Source: Cladopsammia gracilis
Lineage: Eukaryota > Cnidaria > Anthozoa > Scleractinia > Dendrophylliidae
DNA: 64,000 nt
Direction of reading: 5' to 3'
Assembly (NCBI GenBank): GCA_022457155.1
Contig: JAJGOT010000135.1
Location: forward strand, 1,594,001 to 1,658,000
This document shows, piece by piece, positions 13,501 through 25,000 of the stretch. The number at the start of each line of letters is the position of its first letter. The first letter of the stretch is position 1. The notes under the pieces are model-generated. The model made no database searches, was not told the origin of the DNA, and saw nothing but the letters and a program-made list of their open reading frames with translations. A program made the position numbers and the translations under genes.

Positions 13501-16500
13501 GCTCATCCAAGTTGTTTCCTTAGTCCCAGCTTGTTCAAAGTTTTTCTCACTTACAGTGATTGTAAAGTTGTTAAAAAAAGAGAGTTCACTTTAAACATGA
13601 GAACCTGATCCAGGACTCTAATGCTTGTGGTTCAATTTTATCCTTGGTTCAAATTTTATTTTCTTTTGTTTTTGGCTATGGTAATGTATTATAATGAGTT
13701 TTAAACAAAGGAAAATAAATTTGAACCAAGGATAAAATTGAACCACAACACTTACAACACCACACGTACATGTAGTTTGTACATGTACACTGCATGTAAC
13801 AGTATATAATATACACCATGACCATCCAAAATGTTTTTTTTTTGCATGTACATTAACCCATTATGTTACTATAAGTATGGTGCTGAGTTAACATGAGCGT
13901 TCAGCTCTCACAGGAGCTCTGACAATCATTTACACACAGCCATACATGTACATGTAATTTCTTACCTTGATAATTTTTCTGGACTGCTCGCATTGGCTAT
14001 AACTACCTGACCTCACAATTGATCTGCCCTAAAGATAAAATGAAGACTTTACATGTAATGAAGGAAAGAAATACAACTGACAATACACAAAAATGGCCGC
14101 AATTATTGTGAAACAGATGACTACATACATGTGGCACACTTTTACTTTTTAAATAATACATGATTGTGTTAAGATACATGTCTTGTACATTCATGAACAG
14201 TTTTAATTATTCCTTTGCATACTGATTTTTTCTTACTGTAACAACTATGTATGACAGTATACAGTGAACAAAATTCTTGACAATGAGAGCTCACAGCACA
14301 CCAAGACTGAAGAATGTAATCTTTTGATCCATACCTCTCTGTCGACAGTATTAGCATAAGCTAAAGCCTGATTATGCGAGCACTCAGGAATGGCTTGCTG
14401 TAAGGTCCGTATCACCTACATGCAACAACAAAAAAAGAAGAGAAAAATTATATGTAGCAATGTCTACTCTAAACATGTTTCGCCCTAGTGTGAACACAGC
14501 AAAAGACAAACAAAAATCAAACTAGTTTGAAAATTTTCAAACCAAAGAAAAATTATAACCACTGACAACACATACTTCTTCATAGGTATGAACTTCATCA
14601 TTAAACAACATTGTGGCAAAGGTATCCTCATCACAACTGCAAAAAAAAAATAAATAAATAAATAGAAACAATTATTTTAATTTTGGTGTGTACATGTAAA
14701 TCTCTCACTTAACAGATCTATTCTCAACTGCCAGAAAAGAAATAAATGATTATCTTATCCTTATATTAATTTTACTGACAGTTGATACACATACTGTAGA
14801 ACCAGTATAAACGGGGGAGGGGGGCAAAGTAAATCCCATGATTAACAAAACTTATCAACTGAGCTGAGAGTTGATACACAAAGGACTGAGCATAAAGGGG
14901 GACCAAAATAAGCTTCACAATCCCACTTTCCACGATTAATAAAATGTACATGTATTGCATGGTCAATCCATAGTGTATGGTTTGTTAGCAAAGTTATACT
15001 CACTCACACTGTATATCACCTACTGTAGGATGTCAATAGAATGTCACTCCTTATAAATAAAACTGTTCTCTATGGTACCGTAATAATCATCTTACGCCAG
15101 TTCAGTGATAATACTAGAAATACGTGTCTTGCAGAACCTCGGAAAGCTCGGAGGAAGTTGTACTGTAAAATTTTAGCGACACGGGAGGGAGAGATGGAAT
15201 TTCTGGTTTAACTGGCCTCGAAATGTGAAGTTGCTCAGTGGCTCATCACACTGGATGACATCAATTGGAGCTATGTCACAGTTTTGTTGCTAAGCAACTG
15301 CAGGACACCAACCCGATATACATGTATGTGAAGGCAACCCAAGATTCCAACACCCTAAAGCAATAAAACATGCTTCACAAGTAATTAAGAAATGTGTTAA
15401 TTGTCACTTATATTAACTTACGGGACATTCAGGTAATCTGGGAGTTCATCTGTTTTGTCCCAGCAAATGATATCAATGCAGTAGTTTAAAACAATATTGT
15501 ACACATCAATCCCACGATTTAACAAATCCACAGGTAACTTGCCAATTGGATCCTATGGCACAAAAAAATAGTATATAAATTATAATAGTTACAGAGCTTA
15601 ACATGTTCCTTGTTCAGTATTTAAAATTAATTTTACAAAAAAGATCAATGTGAAGTTCTTAACTCACAAAATAGAGTTTGCTGGGAAGTATTGCTATTAA
15701 CCCTTTTCAGGGTCAAAGGATGAGCAAGTTAAACTATAATAACTTAATCATTCCAATAGGCCATTTGCACGATGACGTCATTTGACTATTACTACCAGAA
15801 TTCATTTCATTTTTCCTTTCTTATTTAAATTTTGTAATCCCAGTGCGGTTTAAATAACAATAGCCCTAATTTGCACTACAAAACAAAAAAACTGAAGGAT
15901 TCTGGTAGCAGTAGTCAAATGACGTCATCGTGCAAATGGCCTATTCTGAGAAATTTTCATTTTTGACCAAAATCATCACTTACAATTTTGATGAATTCAT
16001 ACTTAACTTTTTAAATACATTTGACTGTCATTTTTTTTACTGGGCAGGCATGTTTCCTGTGCATGTGGATGGTTTTCACGTTACGTCACGGCGGCCATAT
16101 TGGTGTATAACTACAAAAGAATTAAATGAACTTCTTTTGTTATGTACACCAACATGGCCGCCATGGCCTTTGTTATTTGAGTCCCACAGGACTGAAGGTC
16201 ACGTGAATGAAAACCATCTATATTGTACATTATAATCCAACACATTGATACACTGCCCAAATATGGTCAAAAAGTTATCGATATATGCTACATGTTTGTC
16301 TACATGACGTATATCCAACGATGGAGGTAAATTTCGCATTTTGACAAGAGAATGCAAAAATGACGGACTGGCCTCAATATTTTTTCTTCAAACTGTGCTT
16401 TGTTATCAAATTATGTGTTGAATTATAAAACCATTACTGTGCTCAAGCTTGCGTGATATCGCCTAATTTTAGCCGACTCGGCTTACGGCTTACGGCATCG

Positions 16501-19500
16501 TCGGCTAAGAATTAGGTGATATCATGCATGCTTTTGCGCTATTATAGTCAAATATAGCATCTTTGCACACATGAAACATGCATATAATGCGGCAAAACCC
16601 CTTGGCCTGTGCACTGTATGCTCTTTCTTTTTTAGGACCAAGACATACTGTACCTCTTCCATGTCTTCATCTTGTCCATGTTGATGGACTTCACAGGCCA
16701 CGCCCTCTTTCCAGGCCTCGGCATCACCGCAGTCACACACTCCCCCTCCTCCAGATGTATTCATCTGCAAAATGAATGATGAAGAATAAATTGTAACCTC
16801 CAGGCCTGTCATTAGTAGCTGAACCACAGAATTTTCCAACATCAAAAATAGCAAGAGAAAATAGCAAAATTTGCAGATTATTTTCAGCTATGATCTTCAG
16901 AAATTTATAAAATTCACAAAAATAAACCAGATTAAGTGAAAAAAAAAAAACATCGGACCTACCTTGTAATGATGATTTTTATGAATGCTTTTTTGAAAAC
17001 AGTCAATACACAGAACACAGGTGCTATCATAACCACAGTCTCTGTAGAAACAAACTGATTATGTTACAATGTTATAGATTCTAATTTTAAACCTCCCCTC
17101 TCTAAATAATGAACTTCTTCTACTATTCCTTGTTAATAAACACTTTTACAGAACACTACACAACTTCAAATAGAAAATTAGGGAAGTATAAGGCACATGT
17201 ACAGTGCAGAGTGTAGCTTTATTGCTACTGTGTGAAATTTTTGCGGGATCTAATTTTTAGAAATTTATTTGTGGGTTTTCCAACTATCTGAGAAAATAAG
17301 ATCCCACGAAAATAAATTCCAGCAAAAAAAAAAATCTGCAAAAAATTTACTTCATTTACAGCGTATTTAGATCAGTGAATCAGACCCTTGATCCTACAAA
17401 ATGATGGCTGTTTATAAAATTATTTTTGTCTAACTCCAGTACTAGTATTTACAAGTTTTGCCTGGCCCAGATGGCACCAGTATGTGTATAGAAAATTTAA
17501 AGTAAAATAAACAAGACAATAATATATTTCATTGTTGTTATATAAAATTATAAGTATCATATGTGAAAAAAACTGAGATCTGTGAAAATTTGTTCTTGGA
17601 AGTCAACTCTTAAATCCAAATTCATAATAAATTTGAAGTCAGCAATCCACGAAATTTAACTCCGATCTGCAAAATATTCATGCTACAGGGTATCTCATCA
17701 AATATTAACGTAATTCCACCACACAATGAACAGTCTACACCCCAAATTGAAGTTCAAAATTGAGAAACCGGAAACAACACCCAATGGCCTCTCACTGTCA
17801 CTTCTTGATTTCAAAGTCACCATCTCCAAAAACAGCAAAAGCTCAGGACTTCGAGTTTTACAAAAAGCCTGCCAAGAAACCACTTTTCGTACACCACCAA
17901 TCAGCTTTACCCAAGAAATGAAAGATCAACTTCATTCGCAACGAGCGAAAATGTATCGAAGACAGATACTCCACACAAATGACAACCACAAAGCACAAAG
18001 ACACGTTCAACAACATCCTCTGCCTCAACAGGTACTCAGAGAACAGCATAGACCAAACAAAACACCTTCAGAGCCACCAAAGAGACTCAACCTCTCAACA
18101 CAGAATGGTCATACCTCAAGATTCCATACATGTATATCTCTGAATGACTTAACCACAACATCACTAACATTTTCCAAAAGGAGGGCATACCAGTACGTGT
18201 CACACACAGATCATACACCCTCAGACGAACTCTCTCCCACAACACTACGAAGCGCACATGCACTAGGAACAACTGTCCCATCTCAAGCACCAAATTATGC
18301 TTACTAAGGAATGCCGTTTATACCAAATGACATGTAACAATTGCTATCAACACTACATCGGGAGCGCTACACATTTCATCCACGATTGTATTAGAGAACA
18401 TCTCAACAGTGACAACTCCTCTGTAAAGAAACGTATCTCTACATACCAAAACAAAGACTACAAAGGCATTGAAGTCATTGTTCTAGAAAGCGACCCCATA
18501 AATCTATGACTTTTTGAAGCATTTTACATAAGAAAATACAACCCGCACCTTAACTCCTGAGAATACAGCAAATTTGTGGACCTTTTGTTCTACTGACTAG
18601 TTTAACATATCTGGAGAGACTCTTTGTTCAATGACGCTTGTTAGACCATTTTATTTGTTTCTTATTCATATTTGTTCCTTATTATTTATACCTTGTTATT
18701 CTTATTCTTATGTATTTTACATACTTGCCACATTCTTACGCTTTTTACACATTTCACTTTACATGTGTATATAAACCGCCGCAGAATATTTTTCTTTTTA
18801 TCCCTGATGATGCCATTGATCAGCGAAAGCTTGGATTGTACCATTTTAACACAGTAGTTTTAGGCCTCATTCGAAAAATTTGTATAGGTAATCATATGGT
18901 TTCGAGTTCAATTTGGGATTAATTTGCACGAGTGAGTTTTTCAAAAAGCTCAAATTGCACGAGCCGCTTGCATCAATTTTTTTTTGGCAAATTTTTTTTT
19001 TTTTTTTGCAAAAATTTTTTTTGGGCAAAACATTTTTGCATCAATTTTTTTCTTATTTGTAATTTGCACTGGTGTTACACTTTTTGCACTGGTGTTACAC
19101 CACAGAATTGAGTCATTTTTTCATGTATATTATTACATGTATTATATTAACGTAAGTGTTCAATGTTTTTCATACTATTACACTGGTATAGCTGCTGGCC
19201 AGTGTGGTAATCTGTCTACTACATAATTAACAATCATTCCCTGAAGTGGAGGCAAATAGCGTGTGATGGATATTTTTGCCAAGTCACGAAGCAACAAGGG
19301 AAATATCTACCACTCTTCACCAACACTGAGGTGAAATTTTTCTTTGGTTTGAAAATTTTCAAACCAGTTTGATTTTTGTTTTCCTTTGTCTCAAATTAGA
19401 ACAGTTTTCAATTGAGTATCGAAAGTAATTACACTATTGCTTTGGTTTTGCATTGCTACGCTTTGTGATTGGTTAAAAAATCTCGCGCCACTTTCTCGTC

Positions 19501-21640
19501 CAATCAGAAGTAAAACCAAAACCAATCGTGACTTGCTCGCACACGTTTTCCCGCGCTTGGCGCCCCCGACATGTAATTGCTTCGAGCTCTGATTGGTTCA
19601 TTGGATTGTTTATGACTTCTGTGATTGGTCAGAGTAATTACTTTGGTTTTGATTTTATGACACTCAAATGAAAACTGCTCTATGGTTTTGACTCTGAGAA
19701 TTACACTGGTTCGAAAACTTTCAACCTAAAGAAAACTTTGAACCACAACATATATACCAAACCAACCAACATATATACCAAACTACAGTACATGTATACC
19801 AAACATACATGTATATGCCAAACATACATGTATACCTATACCAAACTACACGTAGTCAACATATATATACCTGCCAACTTTTCCAAAGTCAAATGCATGT
19901 GATTTTCATATCCATATTACCCAAATTTCCGAAAATGTCCGACAACTGCCCGAACATTGCCGAAGATGTTCCGACAACTTCCGAACATTTCCGAAGATGT
20001 TCCGACAATTTCCAACGGTTGCCGAATGTCGCTGTGCTCAAAAGCTTGGCGCAATCTTCCTGAGATAGCGTTAATCTCGACCTTTCAGCTTGTTATTTGG
20101 CACTCAAACGCAACATTTAGCGCCGTTAACTGGACTATTTTGAGCGGAAATTGAATTCAATCTTTCACGTTAATGGTTAATAAACAAGTAGTCCGGAACT
20201 GTGAGTCAGGCGTGTGAAATTGCCCTGTATGCGTGTGATCAATGTTTTCAATCTGTAGGCGTGTGACACACACACATAATGCGTGTGAGTTGGCAGGTAT
20301 ACATATATACCAAACTACATGTAGCCAGCCAAAAAAAAATTGTACATATAGTTACATTTTTTTTTTTTTTTTTTGGGGGGGGGGGGGGGACTGGCGCATG
20401 AAATCCAGAATAATGCCTGGAGGTGAATAGCAAAATAATACTATCCCAAAATTATTTGAGGCCTAAATGACTAGATTTTTTCCCCAGCCAAATGCCTCTC
20501 ATAATTTAAAAGCAAACACCTCTCCTAGGCAACTGCCAACATTTTGGGTGGTCAAATAATTTATAGTGAAGCTGTTCGATGTATCCAACTACTTTATTGT
20601 TTATATGTGGGAAACATCAAGCAGATGAACTATGTTGTACATAAAATTATGTAAGAAAAGTAATCATATCCATATTTAAATTTTTAAATAACTATAGGTG
20701 GTTTGCAATCAATCTCTAGAGACATAGATAACAATAGTGAAACAAACAAATGCTGGTGGACGAACAAAAGGAGCTAATGAGAGAACTATTGTTTATGTCC
20801 ACCAGCATGGTGGCGATGACGTAACATGAAAACCACCTATTACTGTTTGTATTTTTAATGTTTTACATTTTTGGAGGGAAACATTATAGGGATAACCTTG
20901 TGTTTTCCTCTTCAAGACATTCTGTAAACATGTGTGTATCCCCTTGGGAGGTCATCCTGTTGACTCGATTATCGATCGAGTGGCGGAAATCAAGCCTAGT
21001 CATGCTGACAAACTGTACAATGTATATGTAGTTTTATGACGTCATAAAAAAACGAAGCGAATTGGGCAATTTCACAAAATCAGCAACCCCCGAAGAATTC
21101 CATTGCAAATGAATTGACCACTAAAGACTTCCATTAGAAATGGGTTCATTCCTCAAGGTTTTCATGAAAAATGTGTTTATCCCTGAAAGATCGCTCACCT
21201 GTGAATTGAAGTTATCCAATTTTATTAACGAAGGTTAATATTAATACGACTGACGATATATCTACGGTAACAACAACAATCTTTATGATTTAAGCCACCG
21301 ACCTGCAGGAATAAGTTGGTTCTCCGACTTTAAACACTCGTCCACATAACTGAGAAGGAGAATTGGCGCTCTGCAGTTTTTGAAAACCAACACTTGGATC
21401 CTCGCCACAAATAAAGTACTCCAAAGGCGCGAAAATCATCCTTTGACATTTCTGTTCGTTGATCAGAGTCTTGAGATTGGGGACTGAATGCAGTTCAAAA
21501 CACTTGAACACGTATTCTGAAAGATGGTTCATAAAAATACTACTGAAGTCCCTCGTAGTCTTCGTTCGGTTCAACCATGTTTTTCCTAGTTCAGTTAAGT
21601 CTGATCCAACGTTATCCTTCATCTCGACTTCACTCATCAT
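2733..21640 (-). CDS. UBR2-like: UBR1/UBR2-type E3 ubiquitin ligase (N-recognin), 5' 17 exons, 3' end beyond window
   Basis: Family role: binds destabilising N-terminal residues and ubiquitylates those proteins for proteasomal degradation. Seventeen exons join in one frame with GT-AG borders: 21303-21640, 16963-17041, 16654-16764, 15422-15552, 14576-14636, 14335-14415, 13966-14028, 11505-11628, 10463-10564, 10294-10330, 9722-9773, 8643-8699, 7892-7933, 7195-7276, 6586-6661, 5020-5119 and 2733-2861. Together they encode about 555 residues. The start is the ATG at 21640; a second ATG follows directly. UBR1/2 proteins are about 1,750 residues, so the RING and C-terminal domains lie off the left edge; I found no exon 18 between 1 and 2732. 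Introns are loaded with transposons. UBR1 and UBR2 cannot be separated from this fragment. Confidence 0.93.
2900..3290 (-). mobile_element. tRNA-derived SINE
   Basis: The head at 3205-3290 (minus) carries GGTTAGCTCAGTTAGTTGG and GGGTTCGAATCCCGG (A and B boxes). The body includes GGGGACTACGTCCCCTAC on the plus strand. Related copies lie at 28817-29025 and 32927-33425. It sits inside the UBR intron between exons 16 and 17. Confidence 0.75.
3524..4242. mobile_element. TTAA-flanked non-autonomous DNA transposon
   Basis: Terminal inverted repeats are GGTTACAGTGTACCTTC and GAAGGTACACTGTAACC, with TTAA on both sides (3520-3523 and 4243-4246). The TTAA target fits piggyBac-like insertion. There is no transposase; the interior is AT-rich. 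Confidence 0.75.
4247..4927. mobile_element. second TTAA-type element, directly abutting the first
   Basis: Starts AGGGACACCGTCTCG and ends GACAGTGTCCCT. It shares the TTAA at 4243-4246 with the preceding element; the right flank is TCAA. Related sequence in reverse orientation lies at about 38380-38716 and a partial copy at about 45690-46140. It contains an insertion at 4316-4590. Confidence 0.7.
4316..4590. mobile_element. nested MITE with 9-bp target duplication (Mutator-like)
   Basis: Inverted ends TTGGTTCCCACTAGTGACG and CGCTAGTGGGAACCAA. GCTTTAAGC flanks it at 4307-4315 and 4591-4599. A 9-bp duplication is typical of Mutator-like elements. The interior has repeated GGAATCG / CGATTCC pieces. 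Confidence 0.75.
5245..5914 (-). mobile_element. Penelope-like element fragment (GIY-YIG end) between inverted terminal copies
   Basis: The minus-strand translation of 5388-5640 gives a broken GIY-YIG endonuclease tail with [36 protein letters not shown] and [12 protein letters not shown], typical of Penelope-like retroelement C-termini. The ends (5251-5330 and 5830-5907) are inverted copies with AAACGT-GGACTCTTTTATCG and AGTTTTTGCCTG. ATTACGCTAATT occurs at 5234-5245 and 5940-5951 as a possible target duplication. It lies in the UBR intron between exons 15 and 16. Confidence 0.7.
5952..6585. repeat. UBR intron part with short telomere-like repeat
   Basis: No gene feature. At 6447-6465 the sequence is three tandem copies of the animal telomere unit (CTAACC phase). 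The rest is AT-rich apart from a C/T-rich stretch near 6220-6300. Confidence 0.7.
8009..8147. mobile_element. hairpin MITE, TTGTAGTT family
   Basis: Inverted arms begin TATATGTTGTAGTT and end AACTACAACATATA. The loop contains GGTATGGTAATATATGCTAATG. A second copy is at 13624-13750 with closely similar loop bases. Confidence 0.75.
8352..8502. mobile_element. hairpin MITE, CAAACACC family copy A
   Basis: Arms contain GTGTTTCATCAGA and TCTGATGAAACAC-type blocks. The centre reads ACGAGGCACAGCCGAGT. A closer-to-perfect copy is at 43642-43787. Confidence 0.75.
9109..9670. mobile_element. MITE with a nested hAT-like MITE (9169-9334)
   Basis: Outer ends are TAGCAGAGCTCTC and GAGAGCTCTGCT. The inner element runs from CAGGGTTCTCC to GGAGAACCCTG with a CCTATG repeat on either side. 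The right half of the outer element recurs in reverse orientation at about 62530-62720. Confidence 0.6.
9842..10250. mobile_element. hAT-like MITE
   Basis: Ends CAGTGTTCTCACCAGG and CCTGGTGAGAACACTG. AACTTC flanks both sides. It lies in the UBR intron between exons 10 and 11. Confidence 0.65.
11505..14636 (-). CDS. UBR2-like: UBR exons 5-8: ClpS-like N-domain
   Basis: Exons 14576-14636, 14335-14415, 13966-14028 and 11505-11628 encode residues about 220-330. Exon 5 contains [11 protein letters not shown], the hallmark start of the ClpS-like fold that in UBR1/UBR2 binds bulky hydrophobic (type-2) N-degrons. Exon 6 supplies the following helix ending in NTVDRE, and exon 7 the GRS(I)VR strand. 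Exon 8 includes [20 protein letters not shown], which matches the helical segment after the domain. All four splice phases agree. The combination of UBR box and ClpS-like domain points to UBR1/UBR2 rather than UBR3-7. Confidence 0.92.
11730..11900. mobile_element. MITE fragment, TTCAACACATTGATA family
   Basis: Begins TTCAACACATTGATACACTG and shares about 150 bp with the fuller copy at 16230-16425. The right end is missing or diverged. Confidence 0.6.
13130..13300. mobile_element. MITE with inverted ATATCGCCTAATTTTAGCCG motif
   Basis: Contains GATATCGCCTAATTTTAGCC and its inverted partner TTAGGCGATATCATGCA. A related copy is at 16425-16560, where the loop repeats CGGCTTACGG. Both follow a TGTGTTGAATTATA segment, so the two repeat types travel together. 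Confidence 0.55.
13624..13750. mobile_element. hairpin MITE, second TTGTAGTT-family copy
   Basis: Ends GTGGTTCAATTTTATCCTTGG and its inverse. The interior matches 8009-8147. Confidence 0.75.
15115..15325. repeat. dispersed repeat also inserted at about 61978-62265
   Basis: Shares GCAGAACCTCG-AAGCTCG near its start and GGCAACTGCAGGACA-type sequence near its end with 61978-62265. Confidence 0.5.
15759..15941. mobile_element. TA-flanked hairpin MITE carrying CRE palindromes
   Basis: Arms GGCCATTTGCACGATGACGT and the inverse, about 42 bp, with TA on each side (15757-15758 and 15942-15943). Each arm contains TGACGTCA (15773-15780 and 15920-15927), the full CREB/ATF palindrome. Confidence 0.85.
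16068..16220. mobile_element. hairpin MITE with YY1-like arms
   Basis: Ends GATGGTTTTCACGT and ACGTGAATGAAAACCATC. The arms contain GGCGGCCATATTGGTGTA and CACCAACATGGCCGCC. A relative at 20697-20842 has TAGGTGGTTT and AAACCACCTA ends. Confidence 0.75.
16230..16425. mobile_element. MITE, TTCAACACATTGATA family, full copy
   Basis: Inverted ends ATAATCCAACACATTGATA and TATCAAATTATGTGTTGAATTA flank about 190 bp. A fragment lies at 11730-11900. Confidence 0.65.
16654..21640 (-). CDS. UBR2-like: UBR exons 1-4: N-terminal helix region and UBR-box zinc finger
   Basis: Exon 1 (residues 1-112) ends inside the UBR box. Exon 2 (113-139) and exon 3 (140-176) complete it. The box runs from about residue 97 to 166 and begins [16 protein letters not shown]. 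The zinc-binding pattern is complete: C99, C112, C115, C121, C124, C127, paired His residues in the KNHHYK stretch, then CDCGD at 149-153 and C163. The glycine-rich turn before CDCGD is present. This domain is known to bind type-1 (basic) N-degrons. Exon 4 (15422-15552) follows with the conserved helix ending DELPDYLNV. Intron 1, about 4.3 kb, is the longest seen. Confidence 0.94.
17720..18830 (+). mobile_element. Penelope-like element fragment: RT end plus GIY-YIG domain
   Basis: Plus-strand coding starts [11 protein letters not shown] and [15 protein letters not shown], a Penelope-like RT end. After several frameshifts it gives [27 protein letters not shown] and [15 protein letters not shown], the GIY-YIG nuclease with its CxxC finger. 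The 3' end has CTGATGA (18804-18810) and GAAA (18825-18828), spaced like a hammerhead core. It is dead through stops and frameshifts. It lies in UBR intron 1, antisense to UBR. Confidence 0.72.
18940..19330. other. T-rich low-complexity intron sequence
   Basis: Runs of T with repeated TTTGCAAAA and a duplicated TTTTTGCACTGGTGTTACAC (19060-19100). No feature recognised. Confidence 0.6.
19399..19680. mobile_element. GAGCAGTTTTCA family MITE, copy 1, nested in another MITE
   Basis: Ends GAACAGTTTTCAATTGAG and TCAAATGAAAACTGCTC with TA at each side. It is inserted into a hairpin element spanning about 19330-19745 (arms with GGTTTGAAAATTTTCAAACC; relative at about 14505-14575). Other copies are 31180-31462 and 44971-45252. 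Confidence 0.85.
20355..20394. repeat. adjacent homopolymers: T run then G run
   Basis: About 18 T followed by about 15 G. Comparable C or G runs occur at 25923-25938 and 27161-27174. Confidence 0.9.
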
Positions 21641-21728
21641 CTACTCTTTCTACTACAAGAAAAATTTAAGTGAATTGAGCATTTCAATAAACAAAATTGA
21701 GTCCCAGAAAAAATTTCTTCCAAAACAC

Positions 21729-21739
21729 AATATGGCGGC
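21729..21739 (+). promoter_or_regulatory. YY1-like site upstream of the UBR start codon
   Basis: AATATGGCGGC matches the AANATGGCGGC consensus bound by YY1. It lies 89 bp upstream of the UBR ATG, reading toward larger coordinates. Sites of this type are common near TATA-less animal promoters, and no TATA box is visible here. A possible 5'UTR acceptor (TTTTTCTTGTAG) sits between this site and the ATG, so the site may be in or just downstream of a first non-coding exon. Confidence 0.4.
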
Positions 21740-22038
21740 AAGTGTGAAATGAATCATTGTAAGTTGTCGGGACGTTTCAGGTGGCATACATGGATGCATT
21801 TATGAAACAGCGGGCGACACCCCGCTGACCAAGAAGCCTGAGGGTACAAACACCTTTTACACGAGGGTCTCAATGGGGGTGTAGCAAACACGGTACACGG
21901 TTAAAAATTTCGCGATTTCACGGTGCACGCTTAATTTTTCTTCGGTACGGTTAACTAAGATTAGCATACACGTATTACTATTCAAAAATTCACAACAACA
22001 ACAAATATTGTCCCCCTTTCTAAAGAGTGGCATTGATA

Positions 22039-25000
22039 ATCGGGGGCACTGACGATACTGACCCCTGAAATAATGAAAAAGCAAATCTAGTCAGTCTAAA
22101 AAGTAGTAGAAATGCAATTTTTATATAAAAAAACGTCTCCTGCAATGCATGTTGAAGGCCCCGAGAAAAATAGCCAAGGAAAACAAAAACATTAGTGTAT
22201 TTTGGCAAAGTGGTGCTAAACAGTAAAAACGAATGTCAGAATTAATTAATTAATTCCCAATTCTTTCGCCGTTTTACAATTCCTCCGGACCCGCTGGATG
22301 CTCAGATCCCTCGTCCAGGGCCTTACCTGTTTCACAGCGTCGGTATGCAGAATCAATTCCAATTCTACGATCACGATTATGATGCCGGCTAAAATAAAGT
22401 ATTTGTTTTGTAAATACCATGTTTTGCTATTTATTATTTGGTAGTGTTTTCGCCTCATATTCTGCGTACATCTTCTACATTACACATGACATCATCTACA
22501 CTACCGATATAAAGCAAAAACAAAAAAACACTGCAACAAATGCAAAATACTTTATGCGATCCATTTTCAATTCAAGTCGTGCAAGACCGTACAATTCTCA
22601 TGTCGCATCACGTTTCCTCTATCTGTCAGCACCTCAGACGATTGAGTAAAACATTTTCTTGCTCGAATTCTAATGTGAAGACTTTAGTAAAAGAAAATTG
22701 CTTTGCAAAATTTTACTTGAAATTTTACTAAGCAAAACTTGATTCTAGTGTGAAGCCACGCATTATTAGAGTCAAAATATTGGCGCTGCAGTAAAGGTTT
22801 GAAAAGCAGCACCCCGCGAAGCCATCTACCCGGCGGTACCAATCAATGAAAATCAATCATTGATTGCCAATCAATACAATCAATAATAATCAATAATAAT
22901 CCATTGATTGATATTGATTGGTTCAACCAATCAATAGAAATCGATACTCACTCACCCAGACTCCTTAATTGCTATTGATTATTATTGATTTTTATAGATA
23001 ATCAATAACTGATCGTGCAATGTTTGCCGTATGCCGGAAACGCGATACATAAGTATCGCCCATACTTAATCTCTCTACTAAGCTTCGCGTATAACGCAAA
23101 CAGGAAATGTAAGCTTGTCGTCTGCCGTTTGCCGTCCTCGTCGCGTACAAATACGGCGGCTGCCGTGACTATCCCTGCCGTTCGCGGGTAAAAATTACGC
23201 AATGCTTAATCTCTCTAATGAGGTAGTTATAAACCCATTAAAAACCATCGCATGTACCGCAAATGGGAAATGTAGATACGTACCGTTACAAAATACCTTA
23301 TTCGTACTAATTTTCGCGGGCACTTAATTTCGCGAATTTGGAAGTGGAATATTTCGCGAGCATTAATTTTCGCGATTTTGCAAAAAATGATAAATTTAGG
23401 GCATTTAATTTCGCGAAAATTGACAAAAGACAGACTTAAAAAAGCGTTTTTTATTAAATGATCACTTAAATGACGATTGATTTGCAATCATGATTTGCAA
23501 TTAGGTAATAGAAATAGCGTTTATAATCCACAGACTAATCAAGCAAATCGAAAACAAATACTGCAAATCAATCAAATGCTATTAAAATGCAATATTGTAC
23601 TTAATAAAAGTCAATTATAAAAATATGATTTTAAATACCTATGCCATACAGTTCTGTAATGATTATAAATGCTTAACACCCTTGAAACAGAACAAAACTA
23701 TAGATGAATAATAATGTAATACAATTTAAGTATGTCTTCCGATACAGCCTTATGCAATATCTATATTATTACTGTGGTGCGCTGTCTATATCTTTAAATG
23801 GGTCCTCAGACGGAGCTAAGAGCTTGTGTTGGCTAATTATAAAAAAGCCTGACCTAAATGGACATTTTGATGACTGCACGAAAGAGGTTTTAAAAGAGCT
23901 ACATGTACAAGAAGAAGAAATGAGTGATTCGGATGAAGAAAGTGCTGAAGTAGAAGATAAATAGACTGATGACAATTACCATGTAGCTATAAACGCAGTT
24001 AATCATTGATTAAAGCAATTATAGAAGTGTATTGAATTTCGCGTGTTTAATTTTCGCGTATCCTAATTTTAGCGAGTCTTTAATTTCGCGATTTTTTACA
24101 AATCGCGAAAATCGCGAAATTAAAGCCTCGCGAAAATTAGTACGAATAAGGTATGTGAAAGCAGGTCTTCTCGCGTTGAAAACGGCAGCTACCTTGACCA
24201 TCTCTGCCGTTCTCGTGACGTTCTTTCTCTGTCCGCCTTGCGGACACTTCGCTATGACAGACATCCTGTTATCCCGGCAAATATAACTTCACGGTGCTAA
24301 AAATGTAACTCCCTCTATAACACGAAATACTAAATTCTGTCTGCGTGCCGGATCAATATACAATTAAATAGGTAATAAAATGTTGTTGTTCAGTTAAGTT
24401 TGTTGTTGTATTAAAAATTTATTTATTCTTTTTACAAAAGCGAACTTTTGTCACAAATCAGAACAATTGCGCTTTATTAGGGCGTTTATTGGAATCGAAA
24501 ACGGAGATTTGAGTTTTCAATGAAAATCAATATTATTCAATAGAAATCAATGATAATCAATGAAAATCGATACTCACTCAACTCTAAGGCATTGATTTTT
24601 ATTGATTTCCAATACCAATCAATTAATTGGTATTGATTATTATTGATTGTTATTGATTATATTGATTATTGCTTTTCATTGATTGGTACCGCCGGGCATC
24701 TAGTAACACTAAAGTTTTATATCGAATACATATTGATTTAGCTTTTCACTTACCGTTCAATTCACTTTCACCAGTATTAAAGTAATGATGGTAGTTCAAG
24801 TTTGTATTGCGGCAGGGTAGATATGTCAAAGTTCTCAACTTTTCCTTTTCCTTGCTTATACGGTACAGCTTCAATGTGTATTGGCCCAGACCCAAGGTTC
24901 GCATCTTATCCTTGAGGCCCAAAAAATCAGAAAGATGCTTTTCGAAAGCATTTAACGACTCCTTGTGCTCGTTGCTTAACAGAATTCTGGACTTATATCT

